NCBI RefSeq assembly: GCF_932274485.2
Contig: NC_065884.2
Span: 30,461,540 to 30,525,539 of the forward strand
DNA length: 64,000 nt
Direction: 5' to 3'
Source of the DNA: Patella vulgata
Taxonomy: Eukaryota > Mollusca > Gastropoda > Patellidae
Part shown: in pieces, positions 35,385 through 46,301 of the stretch
Layout of the letters: every line of letters starts with the position of its first letter
How positions within the stretch are numbered: position 1 is the first letter of the stretch
The notes under the pieces: model-generated
Databases searched by the model: none
The model's input: the letters and a program-made list of their open reading frames with translations, nothing else
Told to the model about the DNA's origin: nothing
Program-made: the position numbers and the translations under genes

Positions 35385-37264
35385 ACAAGCGGTTGCCATG
35401 TAAGATACGCGCACATTTTGCAACAGATGGACAGAGAACGAGCTAAAAAAATAATGCGATTTTTGGTACAATCAAGGGCCATAATCTAGGAAGATATGGT
35501 CCGATATGCCCGAATATCGACAGGAACCGAGATCTTTGGGTTATAAACATACATTTCAAAATCGGATAAAAATTGTGACCTCTGGAGGGTCCACAAACTT
35601 CGTATTACACATACTTTTACACAATTTGCGTACAAAGAGCGGCCATTTTGTTGGGCAGTTTCATTTCAATTTTCCCAACATTCGTATTCAACCTTCATTA
35701 TGGTGGATTGGTGATATGTTTAAACAGATTTTAAAATCGGAAAAAAAATTCTGACCTCTAGAGAATCCGCTAGCTAAAAATGCGATTTTTCGAACAATCA
35801 GGGGCCATAATCCAGGAAGTTACGTTCGGATATGTGCGATTATCAAAAGGAACCAAGATCTTAGTGTGTAACGGTGATATATTCATACGTTTTTTTTGTA
35901 AATTGGATAAAAATTGTGTCCTCTAAATTATGTACAATCAATGGCCATAATTCAGGAAGTTACGATCCAATATGCGCAAATATCGAAAGGAGCCAAAATC
36001 TGTGGGTTATAAACATGTATTTCAAGTTTAATCAAAATCGGATCAAAATTGTGACCTCTAGAGTCAAAATCAGATGAAAATTGTGACCTCTAGAGGGTCA
36101 ATAACCTTGATATACCAGATGTTTACTCTATTTGCGTAGAGGTGCGACTATTTTGTTTGGCAGTTTTCGTCCGAAATCAACGAACATTACTGTGTAACGG
36201 TGATATATTCGAACAGTTTTATTTTAAATCAGATAATAATTGTGACCTCTACAGGGACCACACGCTAAAAACGCGAATCTTCGTACAATCAGGGGACATA
36301 ATTCAGGAAGATACGATCCGATATGTGCGAATATCGAAAGCAACCACGATCTTTGGGTTATAAACACGCATTTCAGGTTTAATAGGGGGGGTTGGATGGC
36401 TGAATGGTTAGCGTGCGCGCGCTATATCATAAAGTCGGTCATTGATTCGACTGGCGTGGTTTCGAATCCCCGGTTGTACGTGACAAGGAGTAGGGTCGCC
36501 TGTCCAACCTCGTGGGTTTTCTCCGGGTCCTCCGGTTTCCTCCCACTGCTAAAGACCCCTACGCGCAAGCGAATTATTGAAATAAAATTAAACCATATGT
36601 TAGTCCCGAAATGACCTAGTTTGTGTCGAGTGGACGTTAAACCCCATTTATCTCTCTCTCTTTCAGGTTTCATAAAAATCGGATCAAAATTGTGACCTCA
36701 AGAGGGTCCACAACCTTTATATACCAGATGTTTACATTATTTGCGTACGTGTGTGGGGGGGGGGGATTTTGTCTGGCAGTTTTGGTCCGATTTTCATGAA
36801 ATTTGAACTCAACAAACAATACGGTGTAATGGTGAAATATTTGAACTTTTGTTTTTAAATCAGATAATAATTGTGACCTCTAGAGGGACCACAAGCTAAA
36901 AACGAGATTTTTCGTACAATCAGGGGCCACAATCCAGGAAGTTACGATTCGATATGCGCGAATATCGAAAGGAACCAATTTCTGTGGGCTATAAACATGC
37001 ATTTCAAATTTCATCAAAATCAGATGAAAATTGTGACCTCTAGACTGTCCACAAGATAAAAACGTGATTTTTCGTACAATCTGTGGCCATAATCCATGAA
37101 GTTTCGATCCGATGCATGCCAATATCGAAAGCAACCGAGATCTTTTGGAGATATAAACCTAGAGTGTCCACAAACAATTGTGGACGGACAGACGTCCGGA
37201 CGGACGGACGTCCAGACGGACAGGGACGACGACAATATACGTCCACATGAAAATGTGGGTGTAT
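35385..37264 (+). mobile_element. Pearl/Helentron-like (HINE) element with long tandem core, copy 2
   Basis: Begins ACAAGCGGTTGCCATG at 35385, then about nine units of roughly 160 bp. Each unit contains words such as AAAATTGTGACCTCTAGAGG, ATCAGGGGCCATAATCCAGG and ATATCGAAAGGAACC. It ends with (GGAC)n at 37190-37222 and a terminal hairpin CCACATGAAAATGTGG. The flanking 770-bp repeat resumes at once on both sides, fixing the borders to within a few bases. A SINE is nested at 36381-36660. Confidence 0.75.
36381..36660 (+). mobile_element. tRNA-derived SINE, family 1, full length
   Basis: Flanked by TTTCAGGTTT at 36371-36380 and 36661-36670. The head carries polymerase III boxes: A box TGGCTGAATGGTTA (36397-36410) and B box GGTTTCGAATCCCC (36458-36471), with spacing like a long-arm tRNA such as Ser or Leu. 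Body: GACAAGGAGTAGGGTCGCCT, AACCTCGTGGGTTTTCTCC. Tail: GACGTTAAACCCCATTT, then CT-rich. It is inserted inside the pearl-like array, so it is younger than that array. Confidence 0.9.
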
Positions 37265-37445
37265 AAAAAGTAGTCTTTTTTATCCCGGCCTTACAAAAGT
37301 GCACAGATGTTATAGTCGATACTCGTAACCATTTTTCAGTCTATCATTTATGGATTGTTAAATGGTCATAGCTTATTAAGTACCATATGACCGTTCATAT
37401 AGTGACTATAAATGTATGAAACTGATTTAAGGCATGGAATATATA

Positions 37446-38393
37446 CTCTTCAAAAAAGTAAGGGATATTGAAATGCAAATACCTATGCAGGTTGTGATAT
37501 GATAAATAGTCATGGACACTTGACCTGCTTTGAGAGTATGTTCACAGATGAGGAACTTATCGCCCCAACAGAACCACAGAGCTGCACATGCGACACGCAA
37601 TAGCGCCATACACGTGGGAGGGGTTCATTGTCAAATTTGACACTTCAAGGAAGGGTTGAAGAAAACTGCCGCGTGCTGGTTTATCCTATCCATGTTTGCT
37701 TTACTATCGGTTCTTGCATAAGATTTACTGTTTAGCGTATCTTTGCTTTAGTGTGTTACGTTTAATTTGCAATGAGACCTCTTCAACATAATGAACGTCT
37801 ACGTGCTATTGGAATGCCTCAAATGGGTTCTACACAGCGAGCAGTAGCCAACATGCTTAATGTGTCACAGTCTGTAATCAGCAGACTGTGGAACCGGTAC
37901 CAACAAACACACAATGCTGATGATAGACACGCGGTCGTCGCGCATGTAAATGCGCTGCATGTAGCCGATTTCTAATCGTTTGGGGTGTAACTCGAATTCC
38001 TGTAACTTGGTACAAGTTTACAGAAAGCTGATTAGCCGTTTGTCCTCGATTTCGCAGGACCTTTTGGTCTTCGAAGGAATTATTAGTGAGCAGAAATTCG
38101 GCCGTGTATCTGTTATCACTCGTCGCTTCAGTCAGGTTTATAGAGCGGTGACTCGTGTTTTCCTTTGGCGTTCGTCACTTCCGATTCGGAAAACGTGTAT
38201 TACTGAGCTATCGTAGCAATGATCTCTGTGTTAAAAGTATATTTGGAATGTCATTAACCAGCTCTAACACATATGTGATAATGACTGGTACCAATATTGT
38301 CCTTTAACATACACAGGTTGCCTCTAATAAAATAAGCAGTGCATCTCTGCAGTTTTGTATTGTTTCTGAATATCCCTTACTTTTTTTGAAGAG
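37446..38393 (+). mobile_element. Tc1-like element, family 1, copy 3, with transposase N-terminus
   Basis: TA-flanked (37444-37445, 38394-38395), with family ends at both sides. 37772-37975 encodes MRPLQHNERLRAIGMPQMGS and a helix-turn-helix region AVANMLNVSQSVISRLWNRY, typical of the Tc1 transposase DNA-binding half. After NADDR the sequence (about 37935-38280) no longer matches other family copies and no DDE domain is seen, so the middle appears replaced. It splits copy I of the 770-bp repeat. Confidence 0.85.
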
Positions 38394-38430
38394 TATATGT
38401 AAATATTGTTGTGTAATTGTTGAGATATTT

Positions 38431-39190
38431 GGAGATATGCCCCAAACAGCCAAAATTTCCGCTCTTAAAAAGTTAACTCACCACAGCATATGTGCACGCT
38501 TCAGGGACGAGTCTCGAACTGATTTCTGGCTCAACATGGAGCACGAGAATACCCCGCATTACATACTATGGGGCTATAAATAGCCATTGAACATGCAATT
38601 TTCAACACACCTACCAGCCATTAAAATCTATTGTTAACGATTCTGAATAACAGTAATATTTAGCTGTTTCGTTGTTACAGCAGCTTTAGAAAATTACGTT
38701 CGTTTCTGTTTTTTAATTCACTTTATTATGAACGATATTGTTAGGGGCGTTATCTTTTGGATTAGTCAAATTAATATCCCGAAGCTCCTTGGTTAGGCAA
38801 GAATAGAATACTAAAAGTATTTTTTTTTCTTTTATAAGGTTCTCAAGACAATCGTTGAGTTGCCTAACGTGTGTGTTTCTAAATTAGATTTATTGATCTA
38901 ACTTTCTGTAATGTTTCGTAGAAAATAGTCTTGATTATCCCGACCTGTCAATCAGTCGAAAAATGGTCGGTAGACTGGTTAAGAGGGACTAATTTCAAAT
39001 CAAGGGCAGACAACCTATTTTGTACTAAAAAAGACCCATTGCAATGGCGTCACTTGTAAACTTTTTCGGTCTATTTTTTCATTGATGTTTAAATGATTAT
39101 AACTTGTTAAATACAACTTGTTAAATGCGAGATGGTAAGTCAAGGCTTGTTATACATATAGTGCTATGATTATCGAAATATTTGTAGATA
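38431..39190 (+). repeat. 770-bp repeat, copy II (uninterrupted)
   Basis: Starts GATATGCCCCAAACAGCC, includes GTGCACGCTTCAGGGACGAG, TATAAATAG at 38575-38583, AATCTATTGTTAACGATTCT, GAGTTGCCTAACGTGTGTGT and TGATTATCCCGACCTGTC, and ends near CGAAATATTTGTAGATATAT. Same order as copy III. No open frame is conserved. Its class is unknown. Confidence 0.7.
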
Positions 39191-39214
39191 TATTGCGTCG
39201 TAAAATCGTCGATT

Positions 39215-40320
39215 AAAACCCCTTACAGCCAGTATCGCTAGAGAACAAAACTTTAAAAGACCCGTTAGAGACTCTAATTTCTTCAGGGTTACCTTTGTCC
39301 TATTAGTATACAGCGAGGTTGGTCCAACGGCCTTTTTCATCAGCCAACGTAGAACCTAATTCATTGCAAATCCTAACAAAATGAAAGCAAGAAATCATGA
39401 ATCATGACTTTCTTTAGACCCAACGAACAAAAAGTCGTCGTATATATTGCACGACACTACCCCGTTATGCCGTTTGTTTTACAGCCCATTCAAGGAAACA
39501 AGCATAAAACAGCCAATTGGAAGTGCTTTATCAAAGAAAATAGGTATATAAATTTGAAACCACTCAAATTAAAGTCTGATGGATGTACTGATAAAAGACT
39601 GAATACCGATTTAATATCCATTTTAGTAAGAAGCCCCCCCCCCCCTCCCAAGACTACTTATCATTTCTAGAGCGCTGTCGAAAGAAGTATACTGAACGGA
39701 ACATTTTAAGACATCCAAGTAATAATTTACACCTTCCCAGAATGGATATTAGAGGTGGTGATAAGCCTCCACCGACCGTCTTTTTTGGTGACAAGACCAA
39801 TAGGAAAGATGCGAAGATTTGGCAAAGATTTTTCCGTAAACGGACCTACAATTCTGCTAAGTAAACCTTTTCATATGCTTCCCGTTCAAATTCTCTAACT
39901 GGAATTATATTCTTACAACCTGTTTCGATTCTCGGCCCATTTTATCCCAAATAAAACCCCTGAGGAAAACACCTTTAAAAACTCATTTCCACCCTCGGTG
40001 TTTGGATAGGTTTGTAATAAAAATTGTCGAGCATCAGATTTGATCGGTGTTTTGGCAAGGGAATGCACGCCGAATTGATTCCACTGATTTGGTCGATTAT
40101 ACCGGGGCTGACTGTATTCACCAGTTGGCAGTGAATAGAATCTATATCTCCTTTGAACGGGTGTCTATAATTAAAGTAATTTGTAGAAGGTGTTATGGTA
40201 CAATTAACTGCAGAATGGAAACCAGAACATCTCAAACATTTGTGTACATAATTACAAACTGGTTTAGAACAGAAAAATTGAAGTCATAAAAGTTCAGCTG
40301 TTTTTGCTGCGAGGAACTCC
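39215..40320 (-). mobile_element. DIRS-like tyrosine-recombinase retroelement fossil (RT region)
   Basis: Minus-strand remains, in order: a zinc-knuckle-like piece (HKCLRCSGFHSAVNC, near 40200-40260), a stretch ending in TPRVEMSF, then reverse transcriptase motifs LRIFPIGLVTKKDGRWRLI, LLTKMDIKSVF..HPSDFNLSGF and YDDFLFVG. The knuckle and the VTKKDGRWRLI / HPSDFNL / DDFLFVG series are typical of DIRS elements. The copy is broken, with several breaks, and no recombinase or terminal repeats were found. Probably old. Confidence 0.65.
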
Positions 40321-40474
40321 CCAACGCCCCAGTTGCATACGGTTTAGACATGTTGCCAAATATTTAAATTATCCATAGCTCTTGGTCTACTTCTTCCCAT
40401 GAACTGGTTGTGTTTTTAGCCCCTTTAGTCCGTACTGTGCTTCATAAGAATTCCATACCTCAAATACTAATGGA

Positions 40475-40763
40475 AATGAAATGAAATGGGGTTTAACGTC
40501 CCACGGTTCTGCTCCGAACTGGGCTAATAAAGACGGGAATACGCCATTCAGTGTGCTATGAAGGGAATTTTGCCCGGGCAGTGGCGCTACGGCCTGCTCA
40601 TGCCAAGGGATCTTTTACGTGCACGCCAATGTGTACGCAGGACCTCCGTTTTTCGTCACATCCGAACGATTAGACAGTTGTCCTTGTCAGGCCCCACGTC
40701 TTGCATCAGGGATCGAACACTCGACCTGCAGGCTAGCGCGCCAGCGCCTTACCCACTTAGCCA
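40475..40763 (-). mobile_element. tRNA-derived SINE, family 2, near full length
   Basis: Flanked by CAAATACTAATGGA (40461-40474) and CAAATACTAACGGA (40764-40777), one mismatch. On the minus strand the head reads TGGCTAAGTGGGTAAGGCGC (A box) and GTCGAGTGTTCGATCCCTG (B box). The body runs through GGGGCCTGACAAGGACAACT and GTAAAAGATCCCTTGGCATG, and the tail is CGTTAAACCCCATTTCATTT. The 3' 20 bp are shared with SINE family 1. Confidence 0.9.
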
Positions 40764-40779
40764 CAAATACTAACGGAGA

Positions 40780-41185
40780 TACACCATCTTGTTGAACATC
40801 GAAAACATGCTGAAGAAAACTTTCGCAAATCTTTGATGGTAAAACTAATCGAACGAACTTCCGAATTTCGAAAACTCGTCAGTCAGAGCCCTTATGGGAT
40901 TCGTCCAAAGAATCCAAAAATGAAAACTTGACGAAGATCCGTTGAGAAATAACCGAGATATGTGCAATCTGAGATTATTTTTTTGGTTCCATCCGTAAAA
41001 CACTTTCTGTTTGTCAAAAATGATCCAATTTATATTTAATAAATAGTGCCACATCTACGTTGGCGAAATGTTTGCACCATGCACATTCACCGCTACTCGC
41101 GCCTCTCACCCCACCCATAAACCCTAAACATATTCTCTGAATTAAATCAGTTATGTCTTGCGTTTGTTTTTCTTTGAAGTCTAGT
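40780..41185. other. No recognised feature
   Basis: Unique sequence between two SINE insertions; no exon or shared repeat seen. Confidence 0.4.
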
Positions 41186-41189
41186 TTCA

Positions 41190-41395
41190 GCAACTGTGAT
41201 TTCAATAGTTCGCTTGCGGGTAGAGTCTTTAGATATTGGAGGCAACCGGGGGACCTGGAGAAAACCCACGAGGTTGGACAGTCGACCGTACTCCTTGTCC
41301 CGTACAAGCTGGGAATCGGAACCACGTCAAATTACCGAATACAGACCTTATGATTCAAAGTGCACACGTTAAACCACTCGCCAACCTAACCAGGC
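41190..41395 (-). mobile_element. SINE family 1, decayed
   Basis: The complement contains TCCCAGCTTGTACGGGACAA (a worn B-box side), GGAGTACGGTCGACTGTCCA, CTCGTGGGTTTTCTCCAGGT and CGCAAGCGAACTATTGAAAT, in SINE family 1 order. The tail is lost. Confidence 0.7.
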
Positions 41396-41859
41396 GTCAG
41401 TGTTTCTAATTCTAGAGCGGCTTGGGTGGAATATTTAATAGGAAATTGAAAACATAACGAGTTCCACATACATTTACATTGGGAGATTGCACAAACCTCT
41501 AATTTAGGTATATTGTGTGATTATGTAAGCTATTTAAGGATGCATTATGTAAGAATTAGATAAAGAGTTGACCGGTCTTGCTAGAGTAGTTCAAAAATAG
41601 ATTATGATTATTCGTTTTTGATAATAGTAGTAGTATCTTGGTGCTTTAACGCCCGCTTCCACAGAAGTGATATTGCAGACAAGACATAGGAGAGCCGAAG
41701 CTGCTTCCTGTTTTAGAATATGTTTTTGCAATCTTTCCATTTTCGGCCTTAGGCCATGGATTGGGTTTAGTGGGAAGTTCTTCCCTTTAAATAATAAGAA
41801 ACATATTGTTTGAAAGTTGTTCTCTTCCGTTTCTGGATTGGTAGATGTCATCATTGTGG

Positions 41860-42262
41860 GTTTAGTGTTTAGGTGCCAGACCCGTCTTATCGTGGCCTCC
41901 CCTTACTCCACTATCCCACTCTATTGGTTTGGTATCTGTTTCTATGCGGAATAGTGTTTAGATGCAGAGTCCGCCTGATCGTGACTCTCCCTTACTTCAC
42001 TATCCTGCTAGTTTGGTAGATGTCATCTATGTGGGATTTGAGTTTAGGTGCCAGGCCCGTCTTATCGTGGCCTCTCCTTACTCCACTATCCCACTCTGCA
42101 GGTTTGGTGTCATTTTTGGCTTAATAGTGTTTAGATGCCGAGTCCGTCTGATCGTGACTCTCCCTTACTCCACTATCCTGCCAGTTTGGTATATATCCCC
42201 TATGTAGTTTAGTGTTTAGATGTCGAGCTTGTCTAACCGTGGCCCCCTCTTACTTCACTATT
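41860..42262 (-). repeat. 88-bp tandem array in the LINE 3' UTR
   Basis: Five units starting near 41867, 41958, 42039, 42127 and 42209. Each has GTTTAG(A/G)TGC, CCGTCT(G/T)ATCGTG and CTTACTCCACTATCC. Units alternate between two subtypes (GTGCCAGACCCGTCTTATCG and ATGCCGAGTCCGTCTGATCG), suggesting a duplicated dimer. Confidence 0.75.
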
Positions 42263-45200
42263 CTACCTAGTCCAACTGTGTTCATTAGGTCGTGGATTTG
42301 TTCGAAGATTTGCATTTTCAGATCTGGTTTCGGGAAGAGTAGGTTCTTAGTGTTGAACGGTATGTTGTTTGTCTCCATCATTCTCACTAGTTCCCTTCTC
42401 TCCTCCTTGTATACCTTGCAGTCTACCAGGACATTGTTGGAGTTACATTCTTCTCCGCACTCACAGACGATGATTTGGTGTTTGTAGTCTCGCAGCCGCT
42501 CTTTCACCCTTAGTTTCGATATAAGTCTGCATATATCTCTTCTATGGTGATTGATCACTGTTTTCGTGTAGATCTTGTCAGCCAGCCAGAATCTGTATGT
42601 GTCAAGTTCAGCGAGCTTTAATTCCCAGAATGAATTGACCTGTCTTCTAACCATACTGTAGATTTCCGTACTGTAGATTTCCGTGATGCTGTAGTCTATG
42701 GTGCGGAGTGGTGCTGTGTCCCTGAGACCTTCGCTGGCGAGTCGATCTGCCTCCTCGTTTCCTCTAATGTTGACATGTGATGGAATCTACACGAGCTCAA
42801 ATTTGCTTCCCTTCTCTGGTACAGCTGCCTGATTTCCAAATTTAATGACTTCTGGTCTTGAGTCCGAGTTGTCATTTTGGATTGAAATCAGACTTGGAAT
42901 GACGAACTTACTGGTCTTTTGATTGGAGATCCATGATATAGCGTCGCGAATGGCCACGATCTCTGCAGTGTACACCGAACAGTTATTGGGCAGTTTCCTG
43001 CTTATTCCCCGTTCCCCGTTTGGCAGGTATATTCCATACGAGCTGGTGCCCCTTTCAGGGTTGCGTGAGCCACCCGTGTACACATGGTCCCAGTCATCAG
43101 GCTGCCAGTTTTGTTCCAGGTGTTCTAGAGAGAAAGCACGTGCAGCAGTGGGGTTGTTTCTCTTGTCGGTTTTCTGTAGTAGATCTAGATTGACCGGTGG
43201 TATAGGGAGCGTCCAAGGGGCGATCGCTGGGGGGGGGGGGGCGTGTTGATTTATCACGAGCTCCCCCAGTCCCAGGCCGAAGCTTTTCTTTCTAGGATCT
43301 CTCACATATCTTGTCTTTTGTAGACTGACAAAAGTTGGGGATCTTTCGCCCAGTTGCGAGATCTTAGCCCAATAACTTGTCGCTAGTTCTTTTCTTCTTA
43401 GGGAAAGGGGCAACTCCCCGGCTTCCTGTAGTAATGCCCCTCTCCTAGTCCCAGGCCCTACGCCAGTCGCAATACACAGAGCTTTGTATTGGATGGTGTC
43501 AAGCTTACTTAAGAGTGTTGGCGCGCAGTCGTAGTCTAATACAGAGCGTATTAGAGCACGATGCACCATCATTAATGTAACTCTATTGGCTCCCCATGTG
43601 CTGCCCGTTATTTTTCTCATTAAGTTTAGGATTTTGGAGCATCTATCTACAGTCCAGTCGATGTGCGGTTTCCAGGTCAGCCTTCGGTCAAAGATTACGC
43701 CAAGGAACTTGGTTTGGTCTTTAAATTCGATGGTCTTCCCGTTCATACACAGAGTCATTCTGCTTATCCCACTATCCCTCTTCACAAGCATGCCGACCTT
43801 TTTCTTCTCTGAGATTTTGAATCCCCAATCGTTAGCCTATGTCGTGAATTTGTTTAGGGCCCTTTGCATATTTTTTTGTAGTTTGCAGTATCTTGTCCCT
43901 CTCCTCCAGATTGTACTGTCGTCAACAAATTTTGCTAAGTCAGTACTGCAGTCTAGGTAGGACGATTTCTGTATGTCGTTAATCATGATATTGAAGAGAG
44001 TGGGACTGATGACCGATTCCTGAGGCGTGCCATTTTCTAATATTTGCTCGGCACTCAGGAATCTACCAACATTCCCCTGTATCCTTCTATCGCTCAGAAA
44101 GCTTTTGATCCACCGAAACATTATGCCCGTTATACCGATACGTCCCAGCTTAAAGAGCAGCCCGTCTAACCAAACCAAATCGAAAGCCTTGGTTAAATAT
44201 ACGAACACGGCATATAACCGGTGCCCCGAGAGAAGTGCCTGTGACATGACTTGCTGTAGTCTCACCAAGTGGTCCATTGTTGGTCGTCCTTTCCTGAACC
44301 CACTTTGATTTTCGTCGATCAGATAGAACTGTAATCGGTTGTTAACCATTGTCTCCAAGGTTTTGCACAGTGTGGATGTCAAGCTTACGGGTCGATAGGA
44401 CTCTGCCTTTGTCCTCTCTTTCCCCGGTTTCAGTAGAGGGATGACGTTTGCTTTCCGCCATTCTTTAGGTACCTCTCCTGACAGCCCGGATGTGTTGAAC
44501 AAGTTTAATAGTATCGTTTTGTCGTTCCTAGGCAGATGTTTGAGCATTGAATACTTTACTTTGTCCTCACCAGCCGCACTATCCTTCTTGAGGGAAAGTG
44601 CCTTATTTAACTCTTCCTCAGAGAAGGGTAGGTTGATTGGGTTAGCCTCTTCATTAGATTCATTTACTAATGAAGGGTGCTGCGAGTAAAAGATCTCCTT
44701 CCTCTTCAGAAACTCTGGTGATTGGTTTTCATCTCTGCTTGCGTCTGCAAATGTTTTAGCAAGTAGATCTGCCTTTCCTTGGTAACGTACGGTAACGTAC
44801 TGATCTCCATCTTCAAGGTTTGGTATGTTGAATGATCTGCGCTTCCCGTTCATGGCGTTCAGCTTCTTCCAGACGACACCCGTTTGCGTGTTTTTATTCA
44901 ACGCATTACAGAATGTCATCCAGTGCCCTCTTTGTGCCTTCTGGATGGTGTCTCTTGCAGCGTATTTCAACTTTAGGTAGTTTTGGTGGTTGACTTCATT
45001 GTAGTGGTGTTTCCGTAGGCCAAGTGCCTTCTTTCTTTCGTAAACCGACTTCTGACATTCCGGAGACCACCAAGGTTTTCTAATCCTAGGTTTCCCGCCA
45101 GAAGTCTTGGGAATGGAGTCGTTTGCGGCACCTATAATAGAATTCGTGATGTTGGCAGCGTACACGTCGATGTTGGCATCGATGATGTCTTCTTCCTTCC

Positions 45201-45742
45201 AGCCAAGGCAGCCTACACGGAAGTTAGCCTAATCGGCTTCTTTCATTTTCCAATTGGGTCTCCCGTTATAGACCTCCCTGGTTGGTTCAGCTTGATGTAG
45301 AATTCTATCAGTAGATGGTCACTGCCAAGTGTTTCATCTTCGTGTACTTGCCAGTCGCAGCGGTTTGCCATACCTTCTATTATTGAGCATAGGCTAGTCC
45401 CCCGGCGGTCATTCCTCGGTGACCCCCACATGACGCGTTTTGCGTTGAAATCCCCGCAAAACACAGATTCGCCCTGCGGAAGCTGGTCGAGAAGTGACTG
45501 GAATTCAACTGGTTTTATCGTGACCTCTGGGGGTGCATAGACATTCACTATTGTCAATTTCGTATTATTGCTCAATGTGATGGCTATGCCCATTGTTTCT
45601 AGAGGGCCCACTATGTCCAGCGAAACAGAAATATAATTTAAGTTATCACTGACGTAGATGGCAATACCGCCGCCACGTGTCGTGCTGCCCGATCTGTCCC
45701 TTCTCTGACAAGTGTTTCCAGGTAGGTAGATGTCGTAGTATA

Positions 45743-45788
45743 GGAGCAGAACAGTAGGACGTTAAACCCCATTTCATTTCATTTCATC
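45743..45788 (+). mobile_element. SINE family 2 tail-only insertion
   Basis: AGGAGCAGAACAGTAGGACG, then TTAAACCCCATTTCATTTC, inserted in the LINE endonuclease region. Only the last 45 bp of the SINE are present, as expected for extreme 5' truncation during target-primed insertion. Confidence 0.8.
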
Positions 45789-46301
45789 TTTGGGGTTGTG
45801 GGTGATGTATTTTCTCAGCTCAGCACATCTGGGGCAGTCCGTTAACGTTAAGTTGTAGAACTTTTACCTGACCCGACATGATGACTGTCTGGAGAGATGC
45901 GCGTAGATGTTTCGGATCTATTGATCCACAATTGTTTCACTCGCCACAGGTGGTGCCACACTTGTGCTTGCCTCTAGAGCCAATACCGGTATGCTACTGG
46001 GAATATCTCCAGCGCTAAAATGGCGTACACGAGTGATTCTCCTTCGGATAGCAAGATTTACCTGAGGACCAAGTTTCTCCTCCTCATCGTCGTCATCCCT
46101 TGACCTCTTTGATGTCTTAGATGCTGTAATGGAGTTTGCCAGTTCTTCCGCGTTGACAAAGTAGTTCCCTAATCTGTTGAATATATTGGTCAGTTTAGTT
46201 TTAGGGTCTTCTTTAGATATCGCCATCTGTATTAGGTCTTGCGTGAAGTCCATGAAGCTGTTTTCCGATATGAATTTTGGGGTGAAACATGCTTTATCCA
46301 T

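Larger units (their letters stand above)
32790..38430 (+). repeat. 770-bp repeat, copy I, split by three insertions
   Basis: Segments 32790-32839, 34951-35384, 37265-37443 and 38396-38430 align in order with the uninterrupted copies II and III. The interruptions are a foldback element, a pearl-like array (itself carrying a SINE) and a Tc1-like element. TATAAATAG is at 35025-35033. Copy II follows directly, so copies I and II are tandem. Confidence 0.7.
41850..46301 (-). mobile_element. Nearly complete LINE with endonuclease, RT and RNase H
   Basis: Minus strand, from 5': ORF1-like 46301-45918; endonuclease to 45243 (IVNVYAPPEVT, FCGDFNAKRVMWGSPR, LGSDHLLIEF); reverse transcriptase 45165-43837 (WRKANVIPLLKPGKE, YRPVSLTSTLCKTLE, SGFRKGRPTMDHLV, KFVDDSTIW); RNase H 43791-42787 (YTGGSRN, YTAEIVAIRDAI); Cys-rich tail 42654-42250 (CECGEECNSNN); then a 3' UTR of repeats. 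RNase H places it near the I group. Damage: a SINE tail within the endonuclease region, frame changes between blocks, RT motif A reads VYLTKAFD (usual Asp is Tyr), and RNase H starts YTGGS where YTDGS is expected. Not active. It lies between genes B and C. Confidence 0.88.

Noticed and set aside
36397-36471. tRNA gene from A and B box motifs
   Set aside because: The boxes belong to a SINE with a body, tail and target duplication; no cloverleaf is apparent. The same applies to 40475-40763.
43586-43960. Plus-strand open frames at 43586-43960 and neighbours
   Set aside because: They are shadows of the minus-strand LINE reverse transcriptase and RNase H.
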